From assembly GCF_003781945.1 (NCBI RefSeq), contig NZ_RJJW01000008.1, positions 94,629 through 158,628 on the forward strand: a stretch of 64,000 nucleotides of DNA. The letters are read 5' to 3'. Positions within the stretch are counted from its first letter, which is position 1. Each line of letters begins with the position of its first letter. Origin of the DNA: Halorubrum sp. CSM-61 (GTDB lineage: Archaea > Halobacteriota > Halobacteria > Halobacteriales > Haloferacaceae). The notes beneath the pieces were generated by a model that was given only the letters and a program-made list of their open reading frames with translations, had not been told where the DNA came from and ran no database searches. Shown here in pieces: positions 53,391 through 62,461 of the stretch. Both the position numbers and the translations under genes were made by a program.

Positions 53391-54206
53391 TTAGACCGAC
53401 CCCACGATGACTGTTCGACCGGCGTTTCGCTGGCGACGGTTCGGTGGGTTACTGGAACTGGGCTGTACAACGCGGTGTGTCAGTGGGTCAGTGTCGAGTG
53501 AGGCACTCTGGGAAACAGAGTTATCACTCCTGGCCCTATTTGGGTTGGTTGCTGTCATTGGCTGGCAGCACGACTCCTCCGGCGCTTGGACGCCGGAGGG
53601 TTCCGTCAGGAATCGTGCGTGTCGTGCGTGAGTTGTGGAGAACTGCTTGTAACTTTTATATGAGTACCACAAACTAGGAGTCGGTTATTTGGCCATTTGA
53701 GGGCCTCTACAGTCGGAATTACCTTGTATTCTTAATCACCTGTTAAACTACGCTCCATCCACCACCGGTGGGTAAAAACAATCCGTCACTGCGGCGACTC
53801 TTCTCTATCTACTCAATAGACGGAGTAGGCCAAGTGAGTCAGGCCTGATCTCGAGCCGACGCACAAGCGTAGCGACTCGAATTTGACATGGTCGAGGGGA
53901 GGTGTTGACAGCTCCTCGACCACAAGGCCGCTGACAGCGCCGTGAGAAACAGTTGACTGCCCAAATGTGGAAACGGACTCGGTCATCTACCAAATGGCAC
54001 AGCGGGTCCAGCAGGCGAGCTCACCAACGGTGGTCGAACACCAGCAAGTGGTGGAAGTCTCCGATATGTTTCCACGATATCCTCACTCAAGTATTCGTTC
54101 GTGCTCGTAACTGTGGAAGACCTCAAAAGAGACGCTTTTGAGAGGTGGCGGCCACAAGTGTGACAAGAGTATCGAGATCAGTAGAGTGATTTCGGAAGGG
54201 CTCCGC
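53391..54206. other. Gene-poor gap before the SWIM gene
   Basis: I see no convincing gene in these 0.8 kb. A short hydrophobic frame at 53407-53631 is possible but unsupported. A strong hairpin, CTCCGGCG/CGCCGGAG with loop CTTGGA, sits at about 53578-53599. It resembles the hairpin ends of IS605-type elements and may be a scar or a terminator. The stretch around 53640-53665 is AT-rich. Confidence 0.4.
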
Positions 54207-55007
54207 ATGAATGTCGATACAGAAACCATCCAGGACCGATGTACCGATCCCGTGTTTGAGCGGGGACAAACCTATCGCAGGGAGGGACGGATCCAGCAGC
54301 TCGACCGGTTCGACGATCTCGTGTCAGCCGTTGTCAGCGGATCGAACCCGTACGACGTGACTATCAAATTCAGTGGCCGAAGTCTCGAGACTCAGTGTAC
54401 CTGCCCATACGACGGCCAAGGCGACTGCAAACATATTGTTGCGGTGCTCCTAGCTATCGCAGGTGACCCGCCAAAAGATGAGAGTGAGCGTATCGAGGCT
54501 CTCCTTGCGGACGTCCCTGTCGAAGAGCTGCGTGCATTCGTCCACGAGATTCTTGCCACTCACAGTACGGTCCGAGAACAGTTTCTCGCGCAGTTCGGTG
54601 ACGAACACAAATCGGTCGATGAGTATCGACAAGAGATTGAACACTTATTCGAGCAACACGCCGATCCGGTTGTATTCGAAGCGATCGACTTCTCTCGATT
54701 CTTCGATATTGCTGAACAGTACCGTGAGCGCGATCGATACCTCGCCGCTACGACTGTCTATCGAGCAGTGTTTGAGGAAGTGGATGAGAATTTCAATTGG
54801 ATCGACGGTTCCTACGACCACTACGCACAGACGCTCCAGACCGCTCTCGATGGATACATCGACTGTATCTTGGCGACTGATCCCAACCCTGAGGACTTCG
54901 AGACGTACGCGGGTGTTTTGGAAACCCGGGCATCGACAGAGTCAGCAATCAACAGCGAGCAGTTCCGGCGAGCACTCGACGATCTTGAAGACCAATATCG
55001 CGAATAG
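54207..55007 (+). CDS. SWIM zinc-finger protein (short form)
   Basis: A 266-residue protein. The SWIM finger is at about residues 60-80: TQCTCPYDGQGDCKHIVAVL. The C-terminal part is helical (ELRAFVHEILATHSTVREQF, SRFFDIAEQYRERDRYLAAT). The front third is like that of the long SWIM protein at 29795-31612, so the two are paralogues with different tails. The start at 54207 (MNVDTETIQDRCTD) is chosen over an earlier in-frame ATG because it aligns with the paralogue. It converges on the CetZ gene with only 12 bp between stops. Confidence 0.8.
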   Translation: MNVDTETIQDRCTDPVFERGQTYRREGRIQQLDRFDDLVSAVVSGSNPYDVTIKFSGRSLETQCTCPYDGQGDCKHIVAVLLAIAGDPPKDESERIEALLADVPVEELRAFVHEILATHSTVREQFLAQFGDEHKSVDEYRQEIEHLFEQHADPVVFEAIDFSRFFDIAEQYRERDRYLAATTVYRAVFEEVDENFNWIDGSYDHYAQTLQTALDGYIDCILATDPNPEDFETYAGVLETRASTESAINSEQFRRALDDLEDQYRE

Positions 55008-55019
55008 ACGACCACAATC

Positions 55020-56192
55020 TCAAAACAGTGACTCCAGTTCCCCGTCGCTATCCATCAACTCCGAGAAACGGTCCTCACTCTCGTCAGTGATCTCCCCGAG
55101 ATTCTGTTGCGCTTCGATTGCGACCTGCTGGAGCTCTTTCACGCGCGGGACGTTCGTCACGCCGCCGAGCAGTACGAGCGCTGCGACCGTCCCTTCTCCA
55201 CGCCGCGGATAGTCACCACCACGGACCTCCATCGAGCCGGTCTGTTCTTCGAGCCACTTGCGACCGTGCTCAATACCCTTCCGGTTGAGATACTCTGGTG
55301 GGCCGGCAACCACAAGCAGCGCCCGCTCCGTGCCCTTCACTTCACAGGGCAAAGTGAGTCGACCCAGCGTCGCCTTCCGGACGAGACTCGTGATCCGGTT
55401 GGTCGCCTCTGTACTGTCGATCCCAGCATTCGAATCGCCACGGAATCGCGAGAGCAACCCCTTCCGCTCTGGTTCGTCCACCTCGACGTCGGCATAGCCT
55501 AGCGAGGATATCCCGCCGCCTTTGAGTGTGTTAATGATCTCCGAGGAGTCGACCACACTCTCGGCGATGTCGCTTCCTTCGGTTATCTCGCCCGCACTGA
55601 AGAGAACGCCAAACCGCTGGACTAGCTCCTCGTTGATCGCATCGAACCCTTCCTCAACGGATTCACCCGAACTGCGCCACGCGTCGTTGTCGAACAGCAT
55701 GAGGTTGTCCACCTCATCGACAAACGTCTTGAGAGACCGAGCGGCGTTCAGAGTGTAGATCCCACCCTCGTTGCTGCCGGGCAGAATACCGAGTCCGTAC
55801 ACAGGTTCGGTGTAGATTCGCTTGAGGTTCTTGGCGATCACGGGTGCCCCACCCGACCCCGTCCCGCCACCAAGCCCCGCAACGACGAGGAACGCATCGA
55901 TCTCGTGGACCGGCACCTCGTCAAGCGCTCCTTGGATCTCGTCGATATCCTCCTCGGCCACTTCTGCGCCCAACTCGTTATCTGCGCCCACGCCGTGACC
56001 CTTCACTCGCGATTGCCCGATCAGGATCCGGCGGTCTGTCGGGAGGTGGTCGATTCCTTGGAGATCTGCTTTCGCCGTGTTGACGGTGATCGCTCCCCGA
56101 ACGATATCAGCGCCTGTCCGTGCGTCGTAGGCCAGGAACTCGTCGACCACCTTCCCACCCGCCTGTCCGACCCCGATCAATGCGAGTTTCAT
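55020..56192 (-). CDS. cetZ: CetZ-type tubulin/FtsZ family GTPase
   Basis: A 390-residue tubulin-superfamily GTPase. MKLALIGVGQAGGKVVDEF at the start and the tubulin signature GGGTGSGG (residues 108-115) form the GTP pocket. A NLMLFDNDAW segment and helices H10-H11 follow, then a tail (about 375-390) that is short and acidic. This is the haloarchaeal CetZ family, known for control of cell shape. The ATG at 56192 gives the usual N-terminus. It lies 186 bp downstream of a small RHH-type gene on the same strand and near a phased repeat array. That context suggests a plasmid-segregation (TubZ-like) use, which is inference. Confidence 0.9.
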   Translation of the reverse strand: MKLALIGVGQAGGKVVDEFLAYDARTGADIVRGAITVNTAKADLQGIDHLPTDRRILIGQSRVKGHGVGADNELGAEVAEEDIDEIQGALDEVPVHEIDAFLVVAGLGGGTGSGGAPVIAKNLKRIYTEPVYGLGILPGSNEGGIYTLNAARSLKTFVDEVDNLMLFDNDAWRSSGESVEEGFDAINEELVQRFGVLFSAGEITEGSDIAESVVDSSEIINTLKGGGISSLGYADVEVDEPERKGLLSRFRGDSNAGIDSTEATNRITSLVRKATLGRLTLPCEVKGTERALLVVAGPPEYLNRKGIEHGRKWLEEQTGSMEVRGGDYPRRGEGTVAALVLLGGVTNVPRVKELQQVAIEAQQNLGEITDESEDRFSELMDSDGELESLF

Positions 56193-56378
56193 GTGAACAC
56201 ACCACGTGTAGATACGCAGGTCGGACTGATAAAGGTTAGAAGCTCGAAAATATCGGGAAGAGGATGATACCACACGAAAAGCGTCGATACCTCCCATGTG
56301 GTCTCGGTCGTGAGATAGAGTGCGAGTACAGTTCTACATCCTCTGGTGAAATTGTGTGTCGTGGTTTGTCGAGTTCCC

Positions 56379-56738
56379 TTACTCGTTGTAGGGGTGGGTT
56401 TTCGTGTCGTGGTACCAGCCGTCGCCACCGAAGTATGGATGTGGTGTGACGAGGTCAACACCGGTCGTTCCTTCAGGCAGTGGCATGTTCCCAATCTTCT
56501 TACTCTGTTCTGCTATCTCTCTGCTGAACTCCATGTTAGAGTTGATACCAAACTCTCGAAGCATCCGCTCCAGCTTGATGTTGATCTGCTCCATCTTGAT
56601 CCGCTGGTGGCGGTTGTTCACACCTTCTCGAAGGAGCAGTTCATGTGCTCGTGTTTTGGGGATGTCGTGGTAGTCTGCAATCTCATCGATGAGGTCCGCT
56701 AATTCGTCGGCTACGTAGCCGGAGATTTTCGTCGGCAT
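56379..56738 (-). CDS. RHH-type DNA-binding protein beside cetZ
   Basis: A 119-residue protein. Residues 1-45 (MPTKISGYVADELADLIDEI, then ADYHDIPKTRAHELLLREGV) have the strand-helix-helix pattern of ribbon-helix-helix DNA-binding proteins. The middle is helical (MEQINIKLERMLREFGINSN) and the end is a unique tail (HPYFGGDGWYHDTKTHPYNE). It is the nearest gene on the array side of cetZ, same strand. RHH proteins of this size serve as centromere-binding partners in bacterial and archaeal plasmids. The match is by pattern only. Confidence 0.65.
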   Translation of the reverse strand: MPTKISGYVADELADLIDEIADYHDIPKTRAHELLLREGVNNRHQRIKMEQINIKLERMLREFGINSNMEFSREIAEQSKKIGNMPLPEGTTGVDLVTPHPYFGGDGWYHDTKTHPYNE

Positions 56739-56839
56739 CGCGATGTCTCTCGCGTAGTGGGTAATCAATGTGTCTGGTGAGTAACAAGGATTGATAATCA
56801 GTAGACATCCTCAATAACACTAGGGACTAGTCATGACTC

Positions 56840-57260
56840 TCCTAGCAGCGAGTGTCCTCACGCGATTCCCAACCGGACTGTGGAGGCGGTCATCGCTACC
56901 CGCCTGGTTGTATCTGCCCTGCCCGCAGCTCGTTGTCTCTGCCTGTCCCCACACTGAAAGTGAGTGGCTGTGTTGACGCGACTGTCTCTACCGGACGTCG
57001 GTCGTCGTTCCTCCGTGGGTGTGCCCGCCGGGATGATCTACTCGCTTGGTTGCGATAGCCACTCTGTCCGGACGGGCCACCTCCCGATCGGCGTCTGTCT
57101 CAACTTCTGACCGACTCGTCTCTCCCTTGCTAATTCAGTATCTGATTTCTGATACACTCTCTGCGACATCTCGCCCGATCTCATCTGTCTCTCCCTACTT
57201 CTTGGCTCCGGCCCGTCTCCTCGCCACGCGACCGACCTTCTGGCTAATTTGCTCTCAAAG
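56840..57260. other. Pyrimidine-rich non-coding stretch
   Basis: The + strand here is unusually rich in C and T (CTCTCTGCGACATCTCGCCC, TCTGTCTCTCCCTACTTCTT) for about 400 bp. I find no good gene or repeat in it. It separates the RHH gene from the iteron array and may be a leader, a small RNA or part of the segregation site. Confidence 0.4.
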
Positions 57261-57405
57261 CCCCTAACATTGTGAATTCACGGAACCTAACCACAGGGGA
57301 GGAGAGGCATATTAGAGCATCTCTAAAGCTCTCTCAGACCCTCAGAACCCAACCAGCGGGATTATCGGATAGGGTTAGTTAATGAAGAAACACCTCTATG
57401 AGCTT

Positions 57406-57877
57406 CCCGTCTTGTCATTATTTCATATATCAACAAACAAATAGTATTCATTACAAAGTACCCCAACTCGCTTCCAGTCGTGTCATTATTAGCTGTGTTT
57501 TTGGATTCAACGGTGTTCATTACAGAAGGGTCGCATCTGCCCACCGTCTGGTCATTATGGAATTAATGAAAAAATACGCCTAACCCGCCCCCGTCTAGTC
57601 ATTAACTCTTGTTGTCGGAAGTGTCAATATGTTTGTGAGTGGCATTTTCTGTTTCATTACAATATGCCTGTATTTGGCTCTCGTCGTGTCATTATTGATT
57701 TCATGAACAGCTCCCGATTCTACGGTGCAGTCTTGTCATTACATCTTTGATGAGATTGGGCCGGACTCTTGGATCATCAAGAAATTGGTTAATGATAATC
57801 TTCCTAATATCGCCCCCCGTCTTGTCATTAAGGGTTTAATGAGGAGAGGGTACTTTCGCGGTCCCGTCTTGTCATTA
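57406..57877 (+). repeat. Phased iteron array, 137-bp period
   Basis: Eight direct copies of a 15-bp core, consensus CCCGTCTTGTCATTA, start at 57406, 57474, 57543, 57590, 57680, 57727, 57816 and 57863. Copies 1, 3, 5 and 7 are 137, 137 and 136 bp apart; copies 4, 6 and 8 are 137 and 136 bp apart. Within a unit the cores are 47 bp apart, except 68 bp in the first. A weaker TTCATTACA recurs about 35 bp before copies 2, 3 and 5. Copies 3 and 7 are followed at the same distance by an inverted TTAATGA. It is not a CRISPR: cores are short and spacing is regular but unequal. Confidence 0.9.
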
Positions 57878-58164
57878 ATTAGATTCTCTACCCAGCTATT
57901 GTCTTATTTATTATATATGGAACGATTTCGTTTGTGTATCTGGGTCTGAGAATTGACGCTCGGTGGTCCTGTCGCGTGGGCGGTATCCGCACACGATACG
58001 ATCTGGGTCGCCTTTCTTCGTTAGTTTGTTTTGGTCTCTGCCAGATGAGAGTTCGTTGTATTAGTGATGGATGAAGCTTCTCAGAGTGTGGGTGAAAACA
58101 ATTCTATGGCCCCAGATTGTTGTTCTAGATGGTCACAGATTGTGGTCTACACGGCCCTAGTTGG

Positions 58165-58230
58165 CCGCGAGATATTGCCGAGACAACCGTGAGATATTGC
58201 CGAGACGACCGCGAGATATTGCTGAGGTAG
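58165..58230 (+). repeat. Three tandem 22-bp repeats
   Basis: Three tandem units starting CCGCGAGATATTGCCGAGAC at 58165, 58187 and 58209, each 22 bp with a few changes. They end four bases before the stop of the large ATPase gene (58234), so they lie in its 3' flank. Such short tandem repeats can be binding sites or a transcript-end structure. The role is unknown. Confidence 0.85.
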
Positions 58231-58233
58231 TTG

Positions 58234-61200
58234 CTAGTCGTCTCCTAGATCCTTTCTGAGTTTGTTGATGCCGAAGATTTTCTGCGCGCCATCTGCGTCG
58301 AGTTCGCCACTGACTTTCTCGAAGTTGTCTGATTCTCGTGCCTCAATATAGCCGAGCTGACCAGTGAGCGACGACAGCAGCTTCCGCATCCCGTCGACAT
58401 CTTTAACGACCCAGATGGCGTCGGCATCTGCGTCTCGGAGTTTGAAGAAGTCGTCTACGACGTGTCGTCGCTTCTCCGGAGACAGCTCAACTTCGATGAC
58501 TTTGTCCCGATCGTCGGGAGATTCCTCTGTCGCCTCGACGTAGAGATCGAATTTGAGTTCGCTGCCCTCAGGGGTGTAGTACATGTATGTCTCGTAGCCG
58601 AGCCCGTCGTAGTATGCGTCAATGAGCTTGACGCCGACTCGATGTTCTGGGCTTTCCCGACCGTACTCACCGCCGTCTCGCGGCGCGAGATTCTTTCCTG
58701 CGACGACGGTGGCTTCGTCTGTCGGCCAGTAGTACGCCTGTCTGTTTCCGAGTTCGAACTTCTCTAAGAACCCCCACTCGATGAGATCGGGTGCCGTCTC
58801 GCTGTACGGGAGGACCTTCATCGAGTCCTTGATGTGGTAGCCATTGAGCCCGTCTGTGAGAGCGTCGAAGACCATCCCGAGGAACGCCGCGTGGTCGTCT
58901 GTGAACTCCTCGGAATCTTCCGGAGCTTCCTCTCCATCGTCCGAGTCTTCGTCGTCATCTCCTCCAGATTTCACGCCGCTGTCCATGTCGATCGCTTCGT
59001 GCTGCCGGTTGACGCAGTGGCGATCTCGGCTTCTCTCACGAACCATATCCGCGCGAGAGCTGACGTTGAACGGTCCCGCGCTGTGCCCTGGCGGGATGGG
59101 AAGTGGTCGGAGCGTGAGTATCTCTGGCTTCTGTTTGTGGAAGCCCGTCGACGGCAGCTGGACGATCCACTCCCCTCGGCGGAGCCCTGCGATGCGGTCT
59201 TTGATCTCGTCGTTTTCGAGATCTTCGTGGAACAGCGACTCGGCTAAGAGGTCGTCCGTCGCGACGTTGCCGATGATCTTCGTGTTGATGTTGTTCAGGA
59301 TTTCCTTGTACGCACGTCGGTTATCCTGCGGGTTGTCCCCGAGAACCTGCTCGGGATACTGCATGATGAGCCCGAGCGAGAGGTTGAACTCACGCCCTTT
59401 CGGGAGGAGTTCTCGGTAGACGATTTCGTTGCGAGCGATGTTCGCAGACTCCTCGATGATGACGTTCGTGATGTATTCATCATCGTCTGGCGTCCAGATG
59501 GACTGGGCCGAAGTCCACAGGTGTGAGAGGAACAGGACCGTGAACACTTCGCTGCTGGCCCCGCGCAGACTCCCCGTGTCGATGAGGACGACCTTGTTCG
59601 AGTTGAGGATGCTCTTCATGTCGAGCATCGGAATCTGCTCTTTGTTGTACCAGTTGGTGTCCTCGTTCCAGTACTCCTCGTCGACTGTGTACGACAGCAT
59701 ATCCCAGATGAAGTCGCGCTCTTTCAGCTTCCGGATCCGGTTGAGGACCGCGTCGGTCGTGTTCATGAACTGGCGCGCGTCCTTCTCAAGGTGGGATTCG
59801 AGGATGGACGTCACCTGCGTGTCGACCGTTCGCGGGATGGCCTTGAGAACCGTCTCGTAATCCTTGTCGAGATCCTCGACCTGCTTGCCGAACTTCTGGA
59901 ACTTCTGTGCGGCCTCCATGAGTTCGCCGATAGAGAAGTAATCCTTCCCGTGTTCGCTGTCGAACAGCGCCTTGATCAGGTTGGTGAGGATTTCGTTCGC
60001 GACGAACGCCTGCTCCACTGTTTTCTTCCCGAGGACGAATCTGAGCAGCTGGAAGTAGTGGTCGATGATGTCCTGTTTGGCTGTCTCTCGTGCCCGTCCT
60101 GCGCCCTCTGTGAGCGGTCTGAGGTCGAAGAAAGGCATCCCCGGAACCATCCCATCTGCTTCCGGGATTTGGATGTATTCGACCTCGGAGACGTTGCCGA
60201 ACAGCGTCCGGTGACACCGCAGGTAGTTCTCACACATCTCGCCGTCTTTGGGATCGATGAGGATTGTCGGCCCCTCGAGACTGTGGTGGGTGGTGAGCAT
60301 GTCGTTAATCGTCGCGACCGTTTTCCCGCTCCCAGTCGTTGCTGCGCGGATGTAGTGCTGGGTGAGATGGTCTGCCGATAGCGACAGTGCGTCTCGCTTC
60401 GCGAGGTGGTCCCACCACTCGTTTTTCTCCTCGATGGCGCTGATTTTCTCTGGTCCCTCAGAGTTATCTCGGAGTGCTGTGACGGCGTGACCGATCGTCA
60501 TCCCGGTCGAGAACTCCTTGAAGACTTCTTCGTTCGGGGAGGTGAGCGGGGACTGAGCCGTCGGTCTCCCACCGGTTCCGCCCCGACTCGCTTTCGGGAG
60601 CGTGTCGATTGACGGGACCGTGATGAAGTTTGAGAGCTCGTCGATGTTACAGACGAGGATGGGTTTTCGCCGCGACCAGGACTCAAGCCCGTTGGGATAG
60701 GTGATGCCGTGGTGGAGCATCCGCTTGTACTCAGGTTCGTTCGTGCCGAGGTAGTTCCCCTCGATCGAGTAGAACTTCCCACTGAGCTGGTTGAGCGAAT
60801 CTTGGAGATTCCGGGCGCACTCGGTGTCTGATGTCGCCGCTCGGAGCGTGACGTTGTACGTGTGAGATGGGTCTTTCAGGTCGATCTGTCCCATCCGTCC
60901 CGTGCCTGAGCGGTAGCCTGCTGTCTGAGAGTCGTGGATTGAACCGCCGATTTCGTGGGGCGTATCACTACGATGGCGCTCCTGTCGCTCTTCGTCAGAG
61001 ACGCCAAGGACCCCGTCGAGAAGCGTCCGAAGGACAAGGCCGCCGGTCGTGTGGACGCCCTGTTTGAGGTTTCCTTTCTGGCGTTCGGCCTTCGGAGACC
61101 AGTCTGCGCGTGGCTCGAAAACCGCTTGAAAGACGACCGAGCCCTCCGTTTGGATGATGGTTTCGAGGAGATTGGAGAGTGGCGAGCGTTCGATCGTTTC

Positions 61201-61953
61201 GTTGTCGAACGATGAGAGCGTCGTCATCCAGTCTCGTCGTTTCTCCTCAACGCCCTCCCAGCGAACCATCTCGGGGACATCATCGAAGACGTTCGTGATG
61301 TCAAAGTTTTCCCGTCCGAATTCGAAGTTCTCTGGATACTGCGATCTCGTAGTGCTTTCGAGTCGGTCACAGGTGACTTCGCCACGCTCTCCCGGCCCGA
61401 TGAAGAACTTGAACTGGACTTCATCCTCGGGCTTGTAGATGATGAATTCGAAGTTGGGGGAGGATTCGATGAAGGGAATATGGAGATCCATATCAAGCGG
61501 GAGCTTCCGTCCGTTGCCAGATCGATGGAGTCCGTACAGTTCTCGTTTGACCGTCTCTGAGTTCACCTCCTCACGGACCGGAGTTATCTGAATGTATTCT
61601 TGTTCGGATTCGATCTGTTCGATGAAGTCTTCCGCTTCGTCACCGTTGAGTTCCCCACTAAGTTGGGGGTCGGCAGATGACTCATAATTTGCTGGAAGTT
61701 CCGAGAGTCTGGAGTCAGGAGAATTGTTTGAGGCGTCCTCGAAGATATCGAACTCGCCTTCAGATTTCTTCGGTGTGGGACTTCCTTCCTGCCTGTTAGA
61801 TGGATCATTTGGCGCCGAGGTTCTGCTGTCGACACTGCTGTCAGAACTCTCATTCAAGGGATACGGCTGGTTTTCATAAGGTTCCTGTGGACCGGCGGGT
61901 CCTCCAGGTGATGGAGGATCGCCTTTCCGGTGATTGTCTTTTTGACTCACCAT
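58234..61953 (-). CDS. TraG/HerA-like conjugation-type ATPase
   Basis: A 1239-residue protein. The N-terminal 110 residues are disordered and rich in Ser/Pro/Asp. The ATPase domain has Walker A AATTGSGKTVATIN near residue 552 and a Walker-B-like VVLID near 805, then ITNVIIEESANIARNE, an acidic pair typical of the VirD4/TraG and HerA families. A further GLIMQYPEQVLGD follows, the usual arginine-finger-side helix. The C-terminal 150 residues (LKFDLYVEATEESPDDRDKV, then IEVELSPEKRRHVVDDFFKL) look like a nuclease-like or DNA-binding domain. It probably pumps DNA in transfer or segregation. The predicted size is large for the family. Confidence 0.8.
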   Translation of the reverse strand: MVSQKDNHRKGDPPSPGGPAGPQEPYENQPYPLNESSDSSVDSRTSAPNDPSNRQEGSPTPKKSEGEFDIFEDASNNSPDSRLSELPANYESSADPQLSGELNGDEAEDFIEQIESEQEYIQITPVREEVNSETVKRELYGLHRSGNGRKLPLDMDLHIPFIESSPNFEFIIYKPEDEVQFKFFIGPGERGEVTCDRLESTTRSQYPENFEFGRENFDITNVFDDVPEMVRWEGVEEKRRDWMTTLSSFDNETIERSPLSNLLETIIQTEGSVVFQAVFEPRADWSPKAERQKGNLKQGVHTTGGLVLRTLLDGVLGVSDEERQERHRSDTPHEIGGSIHDSQTAGYRSGTGRMGQIDLKDPSHTYNVTLRAATSDTECARNLQDSLNQLSGKFYSIEGNYLGTNEPEYKRMLHHGITYPNGLESWSRRKPILVCNIDELSNFITVPSIDTLPKASRGGTGGRPTAQSPLTSPNEEVFKEFSTGMTIGHAVTALRDNSEGPEKISAIEEKNEWWDHLAKRDALSLSADHLTQHYIRAATTGSGKTVATINDMLTTHHSLEGPTILIDPKDGEMCENYLRCHRTLFGNVSEVEYIQIPEADGMVPGMPFFDLRPLTEGAGRARETAKQDIIDHYFQLLRFVLGKKTVEQAFVANEILTNLIKALFDSEHGKDYFSIGELMEAAQKFQKFGKQVEDLDKDYETVLKAIPRTVDTQVTSILESHLEKDARQFMNTTDAVLNRIRKLKERDFIWDMLSYTVDEEYWNEDTNWYNKEQIPMLDMKSILNSNKVVLIDTGSLRGASSEVFTVLFLSHLWTSAQSIWTPDDDEYITNVIIEESANIARNEIVYRELLPKGREFNLSLGLIMQYPEQVLGDNPQDNRRAYKEILNNINTKIIGNVATDDLLAESLFHEDLENDEIKDRIAGLRRGEWIVQLPSTGFHKQKPEILTLRPLPIPPGHSAGPFNVSSRADMVRERSRDRHCVNRQHEAIDMDSGVKSGGDDDEDSDDGEEAPEDSEEFTDDHAAFLGMVFDALTDGLNGYHIKDSMKVLPYSETAPDLIEWGFLEKFELGNRQAYYWPTDEATVVAGKNLAPRDGGEYGRESPEHRVGVKLIDAYYDGLGYETYMYYTPEGSELKFDLYVEATEESPDDRDKVIEVELSPEKRRHVVDDFFKLRDADADAIWVVKDVDGMRKLLSSLTGQLGYIEARESDNFEKVSGELDADGAQKIFGINKLRKDLGDD

Positions 61954-62251
61954 AAAAAATTCGACACAACCGGGTTAAATGAGTCTTTTGGGGGGGTGCT
62001 GAGGCAATATTCGGGCTAGAATTTAACCAACAGGGAACTGACATTCTAACTCAATATCCCTCTACTACTCAGAATGAACAATTCCGGGATCAAGCCCCGA
62101 GGCACTCGACCTGCTCATCTGTAGATCATGGTTCGTGTAACACTCAGTCGAATCTCTTTCCGTAAGTGTCGATCACTCGCATCTCCATGACTTGATGCGG
62201 TTCAGTGATATGAAGAACGCTGCCGTGGTGGTTACGAACGCAACTGATTCC
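61954..62251. promoter_or_regulatory. Upstream region of the ATPase with half-site C
   Basis: Upstream of the ATPase start (61953) lies one half, TTAACCAACA at 62023-62032, of the palindrome seen at sites A and B. No second half is found nearby. The rest of this stretch shows nothing I can call a gene, only ordinary intergenic DNA. Confidence 0.35.
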
Positions 62252-62461
62252 TCAGGAGAATCCTACGGAGGAGCAATCGTCGACCACTCGGTTCCGTTCC
62301 GTCTCCAGATCTAGAAGACCTTGGGCGAGAAGCGTCGTATAAAGCTTGTCGATGCACCGAACCTCAAGCATGGGGAAGTAGGGCTTACATCGAACAAGGG
62401 CAATTCGTCTCGGAGTAATCCCCTCATCGGTCGATTTCTTCCAGAGCTTCCGTAGCGACAT
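62252..62461 (-). CDS. Possible small protein after the integrase
   Basis: A 69-residue frame starting MSLRKLWKKSTDEGITPRRI, then KPYFPMLEVRCIDKLYTTLL. It overlaps the 3' end of the integrase gene by 38 bases. The helical look of its middle suggests a winged helix or a relic of one. There is no ribosome site or homologue to support it, so it is tentative. Confidence 0.3.
   Translation of the reverse strand: MSLRKLWKKSTDEGITPRRIALVRCKPYFPMLEVRCIDKLYTTLLAQGLLDLETERNRVVDDCSSVGFS

Noticed and set aside
53407-53631. A small hydrophobic protein of 74 codons
   Set aside because: No ribosome site, family or operon support, and a strong hairpin cuts through its end.
57406-57877. CRISPR array
   Set aside because: The repeated core is only 15 bp, spacers are unequal and partly conserved, and there are no cas genes in the window.
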